Source of the DNA: a virus
Direction: 5' to 3' (one strand)
IMG/VR virus record: IMGVR_UViG_3300009080_000049
Location: 1 to 29,635 of that record
DNA: 29,635 nucleotides
The first letter of the stretch is position 1. Each line of letters opens with the position of its first letter. The notes beneath the pieces were generated by a model, which was given only the letters and a program-made list of their open reading frames with translations, did no database searches and was not told where the DNA came from. The translations under genes were made by a program, and so were the position numbers. This document shows positions 6,068-15,500 of the stretch, one piece after another.

Positions 6068-9000
6068 ATGAGCATTAATCCAAAAGCTATTATTGAAAAC
6101 AAAGCAAAAACTCTTACTAGCAACTTAGGATTAGATAATTTTGATGCTTCGGCACAGTTTGGCGATATAAAAAACATAGCAACAAATGTATATGATGCAT
6201 CGGGTGCATTAAGTGTTCTTGAAAATCCTTTTTCTAAAACTGATATTCAAGGTCTAGGACAAAAAGTTGCATCTTTAGGTAGAAGTATACCACAGTTAGT
6301 AAATGTAGATCCGTCTTTAAGTTCAATATATCCACCAAGTCTAAATGCCTTTGCAAATGGCTTCGGCGCAAGTTTACAAAGCAAAGCAGATAGTCTTATA
6401 CAACAAGTAATTCCTTTAGCTAACAGCGTTATGACTGATGTCGATCTTAACGCAGCTGTAAGTGATAAACTTGATAGCCTTGTTGACGCTGAATTTCAAT
6501 CCGTACTTACAGATATAGAAAAGATATTAGATGGTCACCCTGGTTCGCAAAAAGGATCAAACAGCGAACCCGAAAAGGAACCTAAAGGTCCGGGAATAAC
6601 AATTAAAAATCCACTTAGATTATTTAATAGTGTTAACGCCATTTTTTCTTTAGGAGTGTTAACGGCAGATAGTGCAAATAATCCTGTTGACACATATCTT
6701 AAAAACGGTGCAGACTTTACTATATTAAACAGTGGCGGCGGCGGCATCGACGACAAGCGTATACAAACAGCATATGATAGTGCCGGCGAAGAAAAGGGCA
6801 ATTTAGAATACTTCATAGATGACTTTGATATGACTGCTATTTTAGCAGCCAATAGTAGAACAGGCGCTACTCAAGCAATTAATTTTAGTTTCTCAGTAAA
6901 AGAACCTTACTCAATGGGAATATTTTTACAAGCATTGCAGGGTGCTGCTTTTGATGCAGGATTTGAAAACTATTTACAAGCACCGTATTTGTTAGAACTT
7001 GACTTTGTAGGATTTGACGACGCGGGCGGCAGGCCAGCTGCATACAGCAAAAGATCATTTCCGTTTAAACTAGTTAATATTGAATTTAGTGTAGAAAGTG
7101 GAGGAAGCACTTATCAAGTAGAATGTATACCTTGGAACGAACAATCCTTTGATGAAGAGGTACAAAGAATAACAGATCCGGTAAGTCTTACAGGTGAATC
7201 ATTGCTTGATGTACTTTCAGTAGGAGAACAAGGATTATCAACTATAATTAATTCTAAGCTAGAAGAAATTGCTAAAAAAACTTGTCAACCGGCAACTAAC
7301 TATTATCTTATTAGATTTCCTACAAAGCGTACACCTCCAATAACGAAGTCAATGTTAGCACCCCCGGATACTAATAAAGCAACCCAGACAGATTCAGAAG
7401 CAAGGGCATCTCGTAAAGGAAGCCAAACAGCAGACGTACCTGAAGAAGATGGATTAACATCATTCTTTAACAGTGTTGGCGTAGACGCTACTAATAGTTC
7501 ATTACTTCAAACGCTCAAAGCATCCGGCATTACTGATTTAAATGCTATCGGTGCCAGTAAAATGATATCCGATTATAAAGAAGGCGGCGACAATCCTTTT
7601 GGATTAGGATTATATGCATATGATAAAGAAACAAATATTTACAAGCGTAATGGTGTAGAACTTACTATTAGCGATAAAAATAGAACATTTAAGTTTGATC
7701 AAGGAACACCGATTACTAAGATAATTGAAGAACTTGTAATTGTAAGTGAATATGGTAGAACAGCAATACAAAGAGCAGACCAAAAAGGTGAACTTAGTTG
7801 GTTTAGAATTGAGTCACAGTGTTATATTATAAGTGACCAAGCATATGAAAGTGCAAATGGTGAACCAGCAAAAATTTATGTGTATGATGTAGTTCCTTAT
7901 AAAGTAGATGCAAGTAGATTTAGTGCGCCTAACCAAGCAGGGCCTGGCTTAATTGAAAAAGCAAAACATTGTGTAAAAACATACAACTATATTTACAGTG
8001 GAAAAAATGAAGATGTGTTAGGCTTTGATATTAAATTCGATGCAGCATTTTACCAAGCAATACAAATGGATATGGGCCAACTAAACGCATCAGCTGTAGT
8101 TAATGATAGAGAAAAAACTACGATTACACCACAAACTCCTGCAACAGGAAAACCAACAGACGGTAATGTTATACCAGAAGGTAAATCAAGGTCTGTTATG
8201 AAGCCTGGCAATTTTAATGGTGGTAGTTATAATAAACAGTACGGCGAAGAGCTTGCTAAGATGTTTCATAATGCGCTAATAAACAGTCCGGTAGATTTGA
8301 TTACAGCAAATTTAGAGATTTGGGGAGATCCTTACTTTTTACCAGATAGCGGAATTGGAAATTATACAGCACCTCGAGGCGGCACAAAAAATATAACAGC
8401 TGGCGGCGGCGTTGATCACCAAAGGAATGAAATAGATATTATTGTAAACTTTAGAACTCCAGTTGATTATAACAGTGACGGCACAATGTTTTTCTCAGGA
8501 GCAGACACTCTTGCTGTAGACAGTTTCAGCGGAGTATATCAGGTAATAACTGTTCAATCAAAAATAAGCAACAATAAATTTACACAAACTTTAGAACTAG
8601 TAAGACGTAGAAATCAAAGTACAGTAGGCATTAATAAAGTTAAAGCACTTGTTGAAAAACCAGGTTGCGAAAGTCTTAATCCTAACGACATAGGGCCTGC
8701 TGGAGAACCTGGTTCAGATTATTCAGAAGATACTACTAATCAAGACATTGGTGTAGTGCCTCCAACAGGAACTAATGGGCCGTTGGCAACAATTAGAACA
8801 TCAACAGGAAAAGCAACACAGGTTGCTGCAATGTTTGCAAAAAACTTCCAAGGTTTAATTGACGAATTAGAAACAGAATACAATTACGAAATAAAATCAT
8901 TAGGCGGGTATGCGCCTAGAGCTATAGAAGGCGGATCAAGACCTAGCTATCATGCTAGTGGACTTGCAATTGATATTAACCCAGCAGAAAATCCTTTTAG

Positions 9001-9622
9001 AAAAATTAAGAAAACTGGAAGAGTTACAGATGATTTTACAGACATGCCGGAAGACGGAACCGGATCAGCTATGGTAGCACTAGGTGAGAAGTATGGACTA
9101 GGATGGGGCGGTAATTGGAACAGTTCAACAGATGCTATGCATTTTTGTGCAGCAAAAGCTGAACAAGGCTCGTTTGAATGGCCGGCAAACGGATTAATTC
9201 CTGGAGGAACACCATTTGTTGGACCAACAAGACCAGACGGCACTGACACAAAAGATCCTAAACAAAAAACAGCAGCACTAGATGACGGGTACAGAGTTAG
9301 TGGCACACGTTCAATGACAACAACCCAATATGCAGGATACGAAAGTGCATTTCAAAATAGTGTACGTGGTGAATCAAGTATACGACCATACTTTCCTACA
9401 GACCCAACTGACAATCTATACAATATACAACTAGGTGACAAGGTAAAAGCAATATCTGCATTTTACACAGCTCAGGGTGTAGAAACAAGTAGACCAGTAA
9501 CACAATTATCGTCCGGGGTTACTTATAACGAGTTCGGAGATGAAGTAAATACAGCAACAGCACGAGACGTAACAGTAGAACCAGAAACTCAGCAATTCAA
9601 TCCTGGCACAACAGCAATTTAA
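6068..9622 (+). CDS. gp27-like baseplate hub protein with C-terminal M15 zinc peptidase
   Basis: This 1184-residue structural protein sits between gp53 and the gp5-like spike gene, where a hub ring protein is expected. Residues about 255-380 (YFIDDFDMTAILAAN, SFSVKEPYSMGIFLQALQG, LELDFVGFDDAG) and 690-860 (ANLEIWGDPYFLPDSGIGNY, GVYQVITVQSKISNNKFTQT) resemble tube-like hub domains; the gp27 identity is inferred from context. Residues about 915-1040 form a peptidase M15 domain: SYHASGLAIDIN with His962 and Asp969, and DAMHF with Asp1022 and His1025. The spacings match zinc ligands and catalytic Asp of the phage T5 L-alanyl-D-glutamate endolysin. It should cut peptidoglycan stem peptides during injection. 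The tail after 1050 is low-complexity and threonine-rich. T4 gp27 (391) has no such domain. Confidence 0.8.
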   Translation: MSINPKAIIENKAKTLTSNLGLDNFDASAQFGDIKNIATNVYDASGALSVLENPFSKTDIQGLGQKVASLGRSIPQLVNVDPSLSSIYPPSLNAFANGFGASLQSKADSLIQQVIPLANSVMTDVDLNAAVSDKLDSLVDAEFQSVLTDIEKILDGHPGSQKGSNSEPEKEPKGPGITIKNPLRLFNSVNAIFSLGVLTADSANNPVDTYLKNGADFTILNSGGGGIDDKRIQTAYDSAGEEKGNLEYFIDDFDMTAILAANSRTGATQAINFSFSVKEPYSMGIFLQALQGAAFDAGFENYLQAPYLLELDFVGFDDAGGRPAAYSKRSFPFKLVNIEFSVESGGSTYQVECIPWNEQSFDEEVQRITDPVSLTGESLLDVLSVGEQGLSTIINSKLEEIAKKTCQPATNYYLIRFPTKRTPPITKSMLAPPDTNKATQTDSEARASRKGSQTADVPEEDGLTSFFNSVGVDATNSSLLQTLKASGITDLNAIGASKMISDYKEGGDNPFGLGLYAYDKETNIYKRNGVELTISDKNRTFKFDQGTPITKIIEELVIVSEYGRTAIQRADQKGELSWFRIESQCYIISDQAYESANGEPAKIYVYDVVPYKVDASRFSAPNQAGPGLIEKAKHCVKTYNYIYSGKNEDVLGFDIKFDAAFYQAIQMDMGQLNASAVVNDREKTTITPQTPATGKPTDGNVIPEGKSRSVMKPGNFNGGSYNKQYGEELAKMFHNALINSPVDLITANLEIWGDPYFLPDSGIGNYTAPRGGTKNITAGGGVDHQRNEIDIIVNFRTPVDYNSDGTMFFSGADTLAVDSFSGVYQVITVQSKISNNKFTQTLELVRRRNQSTVGINKVKALVEKPGCESLNPNDIGPAGEPGSDYSEDTTNQDIGVVPPTGTNGPLATIRTSTGKATQVAAMFAKNFQGLIDELETEYNYEIKSLGGYAPRAIEGGSRPSYHASGLAIDINPAENPFRKIKKTGRVTDDFTDMPEDGTGSAMVALGEKYGLGWGGNWNSSTDAMHFCAAKAEQGSFEWPANGLIPGGTPFVGPTRPDGTDTKDPKQKTAALDDGYRVSGTRSMTTTQYAGYESAFQNSVRGESSIRPYFPTDPTDNLYNIQLGDKVKAISAFYTAQGVETSRPVTQLSSGVTYNEFGDEVNTATARDVTVEPETQQFNPGTTAI

Positions 9623-9623
9623 T

Positions 9624-9628
9624 GGAAG
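9624..9628 (+). promoter_or_regulatory. Shine-Dalgarno GGAAG for TTG start of the gp5-like spike
   Basis: GGAAG lies 6 nt before the TTG at 9635-9637. The overlapping ATG at 9622-9624 is out of frame and opens only eight codons. Confidence 0.65.
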
Positions 9629-9634
9629 TTTACA

Positions 9635-12037
9635 TTGGCAAAAAGTAAAAGAACTAATTTAAAGAAACTTGATATTGGACCAGGACCATTTGAAGCCATC
9701 GTAGTGAGCAATTTAGATACTACTTACATGGGCACATTAAAAGTTGATATTTTAAGAAATAATTCTTCAGGCAGTTTACCTGAAAAATTAGGCACATCAA
9801 TTGAAGTTAGATATCTATCACCGTTTTATGGTGTTACTAATCCCCAGCACACAACAAATAATGATGGATATGCAGCAACACAAAAAAGTTATGGTATGTG
9901 GTTTGTTCCACCTGATGTAGGTGCTAGAGTATTAGTAACTTTTGCAGAAGGCGATATTGCTAACGGTTTTTGGATTGGGTGTGTGCAGGACAAGTTTATG
10001 AACTTTATGGTTCCAGATGGCCGTGCATCAACTTCACTTACAACTCCGCAAACACCTGACAATGTACAAGGACTTAAATTACCAACAGGCGAATATAACA
10101 AAAAAGTTGAAAAGGGTAATGGCAGAGATCCAACAAGATATCTTAAACCATACAACAAAGATTTTACACAAACACTAGAAGTACAAGGATTAATTAGAGA
10201 CGAAAATAGAGGACTAACTTCTTCAAGTGCAAGACGAGAAGTACCGAGTACTGTATTTGGAATAAGCACACCTGGACCAGTAGATAAACGACAAGGTGCA
10301 CCTAAAGGATTAAAGGGAGAAGCAGGCCTTAAACATTCTGCTTTTGTAAATCGATTAGGCGGCTCGAGTTTTGTTATGGATGACGGTGATGACAAACTAT
10401 TAAGAGTTTCGCATGCATCAGCAGGTCCTCCAGCATATGCTAATATTGAAGCTGGCGAAGACTTTGGCCAAAGTACAATACCTCACAACGAACTGTTAAG
10501 ATTTAGAACTAGAACAGGGCATCAAATATTAATGCATAATAGTGAAGACTTTATCTATATTGCAAACAGTAGAGGCACAGCTTGGGTAGAATTAACTAGT
10601 GACGGGAAAATAGACGTATACGGATTAGATAGTATATCTATTCATAGTGATGCAGATATTAATCTTACAGCAGATAGAGATGTAAACATCGAAGGTGGCA
10701 GAAATGTAAACATGCGAGCCAGTGGTAGATATGATAATTTTGCTTCAGGCGGTGAAGTAAAAATAGAAAGCCAAACTAATACAACTTTAAGAGCTGAAAC
10801 TAATATGTTTGTAGATGTTGCTAAGGATCAAGATATTAAAATTGGCGGAATACAAAAGACATTAGTTACGGGTGATATACATCATCATACAAATGCAAAT
10901 TTATACATATTAGCAGATGAAGAAGGACATATAAAAGCTGGAACAAACATGCTTATTAATTCTACAGAAACTCTTAACTTAGTAGGAAAAGCATCATACT
11001 TAACAGCAACAGCAGGAGCAATTAATATCAATGCCGCTGGCGGCAACGTTGAAATTGACGGCGACACGGATATTAATTTAAACAGCAGCGCATCTTCGGC
11101 AGGTACAGATGCTACTGATGCAACAGACGCTGTGTCTGCAATACCGTTACCTACATGGACTGTACCTAAAACAAGCCCAGGAACAATAGTTCCATCAGAC
11201 GTAATTACTTTTGTAAAAAGGATGCCAAGTCACGAGCCATATGCACATCATGAAAATTTAGATCCTGTAATGCTTAAAAGTGAAAGAACAGATATTAATA
11301 ATGATGTTTCATTACCTAATGCTGCATTACTTAATACTGTAGATACTTTTAGAAAGAGTTTTACAGGTGGCACAAGATCGGACTCCTCAAATGTAGCAGA
11401 TACAAGCGGCACTAAAAGAGTTTATGGTGGTGTAGGAACTGCCGGTGCCGGTGGCGCCGATGATAAAGCACTAGCACAAAAATATTCTACTGTTGGAGCC
11501 GACGGAAATATATTAGACATTATTGGAGCAGCTGAAGGTGCAGGTTACAATACTCCTTATGGCGGAAGTAACATAACACCAATATCGTATTATGGAAAAC
11601 AGCTTTCAGAACTAACAGTGCAAGAAGTTTTAGATTGGCAAACAGCATCAATAAATGCAGGTTCAATTAGTAGTGCTGCCGGCAAATATCAAATAATTAA
11701 TAAGACTCTTAAAAGTCTTATTGACGGAGATGGAGTATTAAGCAGAACAGAGCTGTTTAGTCCTGCTAACCAAGATAAATTGTGTCGTAAGTTGCTACAG
11801 CGTAGAGGGGTTGATGCATTTAGGTCTGGTTCAAAATCTAGAAGATCATTCTGCTTATCAATGGCACAAGAGTGGGCAAGTTTACCAGTAATTGAAAAAA
11901 CATATTCTAAGCCAGCAAAACGAGTTGTTAATCCTGGTGAAAGTTATTATGCTGGTGTTGCTGGAAATAAGTCAAGAATATCTCCAACACAATTACTTGC
12001 GGCTGTTAACGTTATTAAATCAGACGGTTATGCATAG
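9635..12037 (+). CDS. gp5: gp5-like tail spike with OB fold, beta-helix and C-terminal lysozyme-like domain
   Basis: This 800-residue protein is the cell-puncturing spike of the baseplate hub. An N-terminal OB fold (about 14-130: GPFEAIVVSNLDTTYMGTLK, PPDVGARVLVTFAEGD, FWIGCV) binds the hub. A linker leads to a beta-helix region (about 320-485) with short repeats such as DINLTADRDVNIEGGRNVNM, like the T4 gp5 C-terminal needle. Residues about 620-760 resemble the lambda endolysin R (GH104-like): IIGAAEGAG with candidate catalytic Glu634, SSAAGKYQI near 679, SPANQDKLCRKLLQRRG, and QEWASLP near 745. It should cleave the glycan chain. In T4 the lysozyme lies between OB fold and helix and is a different family (GH24-like). 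The TTG start is set by GGAAG; the gap from the hub gene is 12 nt. Confidence 0.87.
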   Translation: MAKSKRTNLKKLDIGPGPFEAIVVSNLDTTYMGTLKVDILRNNSSGSLPEKLGTSIEVRYLSPFYGVTNPQHTTNNDGYAATQKSYGMWFVPPDVGARVLVTFAEGDIANGFWIGCVQDKFMNFMVPDGRASTSLTTPQTPDNVQGLKLPTGEYNKKVEKGNGRDPTRYLKPYNKDFTQTLEVQGLIRDENRGLTSSSARREVPSTVFGISTPGPVDKRQGAPKGLKGEAGLKHSAFVNRLGGSSFVMDDGDDKLLRVSHASAGPPAYANIEAGEDFGQSTIPHNELLRFRTRTGHQILMHNSEDFIYIANSRGTAWVELTSDGKIDVYGLDSISIHSDADINLTADRDVNIEGGRNVNMRASGRYDNFASGGEVKIESQTNTTLRAETNMFVDVAKDQDIKIGGIQKTLVTGDIHHHTNANLYILADEEGHIKAGTNMLINSTETLNLVGKASYLTATAGAININAAGGNVEIDGDTDINLNSSASSAGTDATDATDAVSAIPLPTWTVPKTSPGTIVPSDVITFVKRMPSHEPYAHHENLDPVMLKSERTDINNDVSLPNAALLNTVDTFRKSFTGGTRSDSSNVADTSGTKRVYGGVGTAGAGGADDKALAQKYSTVGADGNILDIIGAAEGAGYNTPYGGSNITPISYYGKQLSELTVQEVLDWQTASINAGSISSAAGKYQIINKTLKSLIDGDGVLSRTELFSPANQDKLCRKLLQRRGVDAFRSGSKSRRSFCLSMAQEWASLPVIEKTYSKPAKRVVNPGESYYAGVAGNKSRISPTQLLAAVNVIKSDGYA

Positions 12038-12052
12038 AGGGTAAATATTACT

Positions 12053-12499
12053 ATGAGTACATTAGAAAAAAACATATACAAAAGAGTAAAGGTATCGAGC
12101 TCTAAAAAACCTAAACAGCCAGCTTCAAGTTCTGCTTATAGGTCTATTAGCACAGTTAACCCTGCAAACGAAGGGTACAGACTATATGATCTTGCTGTTA
12201 TTAAACAAGATATAATAAATCACTTTCATATACGTCAAGGAGAAAAGTTAGAGAATCCTGAATTTGGAACTATTATTTGGGACACATTGTTTGACCCACT
12301 GACCGAAGGACTAAAAGCTGCAATTATAGAAAATGTAGAAGATATTGTTAACTATGATCCGCGTGTTTCTGTTAATAATATCATTGTTGACACATACGAA
12401 AGCGGCATACAAATTGAATGTACTCTAATATATTTAAAATACAGTATTGCTGAAGCTATGACACTACAATTTGATAGAGACATTGGCTTACTTGCTTAA
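12053..12499 (+). CDS. gp25: gp25 baseplate wedge protein
   Basis: gp25 is the sheath-initiating wedge component found in all contractile injection systems (GPW/gp25 family). The 148 residues compare with 132 in T4. The conserved core starts near residue 44 (YDLAVIKQDIINHFHIRQGE) and includes ENPEFGTIIWDTLFDP, the family's turn region, then helix EGLKAAIIENVEDIVNYDPR and a final beta-sheet (IQIECTLIYLKYSIAEAMTL). A basic, serine-rich N-terminal extension (1-40: KKPKQPASSSAYRS) is extra compared with T4. It starts 15 nt after the spike stop, with GAGG at the spike stop codon. It is followed by a 55-bp gap holding the late promoter for gp6. Confidence 0.93.
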   Translation: MSTLEKNIYKRVKVSSSKKPKQPASSSAYRSISTVNPANEGYRLYDLAVIKQDIINHFHIRQGEKLENPEFGTIIWDTLFDPLTEGLKAAIIENVEDIVNYDPRVSVNNIIVDTYESGIQIECTLIYLKYSIAEAMTLQFDRDIGLLA

Positions 12500-12527
12500 A
12501 AAATAAAATACGTACATAACTATTATG

Positions 12528-12535
12528 AATAAATA
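12528..12535 (+). promoter_or_regulatory. T4-like late promoter ahead of gp6
   Basis: AATAAATA is an exact match to the late box NATAAATA. It lies in the only sizeable gap of the baseplate operon (12500-12554), 19 nt before the gp6 ATG, with AGAGGA (12543-12548) as Shine-Dalgarno. Initiation about 6 nt past the box would give a leader of about 14 nt. It should be read by host polymerase carrying gp55. Confidence 0.75.
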
Positions 12536-12554
12536 CGTTATAAGAGGAAATTAG

Positions 12555-15500
12555 ATGTCAGCTACGGATAGACAAAACAGATTACTAGTTGCAGAGGATT
12601 GGAAAACAATATACCAATCCTTTCGCAATGCCGATTTTCAAAGTTATGACTTTGACAATTTAAGACGAACAATGATAGAATATCTTAGGACTAACTATCC
12701 TGAGGATTTTAACGATTACATTGAATCAAGTGAATACCTTGCACTAATTGATTTAGTTGCATTCCTTGGGCAAAATTTATCCTTTAGAATTGACTTAAAT
12801 GCAAGAGAAAATTTCCTCGAACTTGCAGAACGTAGAGAGTCTGTTTTAAGACTAGCAAGACTTTTAAATTACAATCCTCGTAGAAATCAATCAGCTAATG
12901 GACTTTTAAAATTCACAGCAATTAGCACAACAGAAGATTTAATAGATTCTAACGGTACTAACTTAGCAAGTCAAACAATACAATGGAACGATAGTACTAA
13001 CTCAAATTGGTATGAACAGTTTATTAAAGTTATAAATTCTTCATTGCCGGTAAACGGTGTATTTGGTAAACCAAACAAAAGCGAAATAGTATCTGGCATT
13101 TCAACTGACCAGTATAGAGTAAACGGTGTTAATACTGATGTTCCTGTATTTGCATTTGAAAAACCTATTGAAGGTAAAACAACACCATTTGAAATTGTAT
13201 CTACTGATATTGAAGATGGCAGTTTAATAGAGGAAGCACCAGTACCAGGAAATAATTTTGCGTTTATGTATAGAAACGATGCACAAGGACCTGGAAGTAG
13301 TAACACTGGATTCTTTGCACACTTCCGTCAGGGAAGATTAGAAAGTGGACAGTTTTCTGTAACACAACCTACACCAAATCAAACAGTTTCGATTGATACT
13401 GAAAATATTAATGACTCAGATGTTTGGTTATTTAAACTAGACGGCAACAACAATGAATCAGAGTTATGGTCAAAACTTGATGCTGTTGAAGGCAACAATG
13501 TAATCTATAATAGTATTAATAAAAAAGTAAGAAATATTTATAGTGTCTTAACAAGAGTTGACGATAGAATTAATTTAGCGTTTAGTGATGGAGTTTTTGG
13601 AAACCTTCCAAAGGGTAATTTTAAAACTTATTTTAGAACAAGTGAAAATAGAAATATGGTTATTACACCAACATCTATTAGTAATATTTCTGTTAATATA
13701 CCGTACCTAAGTAAAAAGGGCAGAGTTCATACACTTACATTAACAATGGGTTTAGAAACAACTGTTGCAAATAGTTCAAGAGCTGAAACAAGTTTAAGTA
13801 TTAAACAAAATGCTCCTGCAACATATTATACACAAAATAGAATGATTACAGGAGAAGACTATAATGTTGCTCCTTTAGGTATAAGCCAAGAAATAGTAAA
13901 AGTAAAAAGTGTTAACAGAACATCAAGCGGCATATCAAGATATTTCGACTTAAACGATGCAACAGGAAAATACAGTAATACTAACTTATACGGAAACGAT
14001 GGAGTAATATACAAAGAGTATACTACTGAAAAAACAAGTTTTAACTTTAATACACAGACTGACATTGAAGGTATTATAATAAACAATGTTGAGCCTATTC
14101 TTGATAACAAAAAAGTAAAACATTTTTACCTAGACAAGTTTCCAAAAATTAATACAGTTGACCTAAATGTTTATTGGAACGCTGTTACTGAACAAACAAA
14201 TACTTACACAGGTAAATTTCAATCATTAGATGCCGCAGGTTATCAAGTTGGTACTTTTACTACAAATAGTTTAAAGTATATTGAAGCAGGAACAGCAATT
14301 AAGTTCCAAGCACCGACTGGCTTCCATTTTATGGAAGATGGATCATTAATGGCAGGCGATGCTGATCACCTTGGAAGTGCTTTATACAAATGGACTAAGG
14401 TTATTGCTGTTGCAGGCAACGGACTAGATGTAGGCCTAGCAGAAACACAAGGGCCTATAGCACTAGCTGATAAAATTCCTACTAACTGTAGACTAATACA
14501 AATACGTCCTATGTTAGCAAATAGTCTACTTGATGATGTTAAGGTAGAAATTATTGATCAAACTTTTGCTTACAATGACTTTGGATTGCGGTATGACGAT
14601 GTTAATAGAGTTTGGAGATTAGTAAAAGCAACTGACCTAGATAAAAGAAGTAACTTTAGTACAGGCTTTGCAGGAAATGTAAGTAACGGAAATCTTGATG
14701 CAAGTTGGTTATTACTTTTTGAAACTAATGGCGAAACATATAAAATTACATATAGAGGTTTGAGATATGTCTTTGAAAGTGATAGAGAAATAAAATTCTA
14801 CTACGACAGTTCAGACAAAATATACGACACACAAAAAGGTAAAGTTATAAGAGATAAATTATGTGTTTTAAATATAAACACACAGCCTGATAGTGCATTA
14901 CCGTTTACTAGCGGTTTTGACTTTGATATTTTAGAGTCTTATAGAGATAAAGAAGGTTACGTAGATACTAAAAAAATAGAAGTAACATTTGCAGACAAAG
15001 ATGCAGATGGCGTAATTGATGATCCAGAATTATTTTTACATATTGTAGATGAAGATGTTAATCCTTTAAATAAAATTATTATACATGAAAAATATCTCAC
15101 AGATGCAGGCGTTGAAGAATTTAGATATGTTGAATCAACAAATATTCAAATACTTGAATCACAAACAAATGCAGGTCCTTTAAGTTCTTATACAGACGGA
15201 CAAGTATTTTACTTTAGAGATAACAATGTATTTAAAAAACTAGATTCGACAATATTAGAATTAGTAACAAATAGTGATTATAAAGCATTTGTTGGAAGAG
15301 ACAAACTTAAATTCCATTATGTACATGTTGCTGATACAAACAACAGAATTGATCCAAGTGCAAGTAACATAATTGATACTTATATGTTAACTAAAACATA
15401 TGACAGGAATTATAGACTTTTCATAGATGGACAAATTCTACAGCAACCACTACCGCCAAGCTCAGATGAGTTGTATAGATCATATGGTCGACAACTTAAT

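Noticed and set aside
6063-6070. TATAAATG, one mismatch from the late box, at the hub gene start
   Set aside because: It contains the ATG itself, so it cannot give a leader for that gene; it follows simply from the TAAATG junction.
8572-8579. AATAAATT inside the hub gene as an internal late promoter
   Set aside because: One mismatch, no gene start near it, and such words are expected by chance in AT-rich coding DNA.
12040-12047. GGTAAATA, one mismatch from the late box, before gp25
   Set aside because: It ends only 5 nt before the gp25 start codon, so a transcript from it would begin at or after the start codon.
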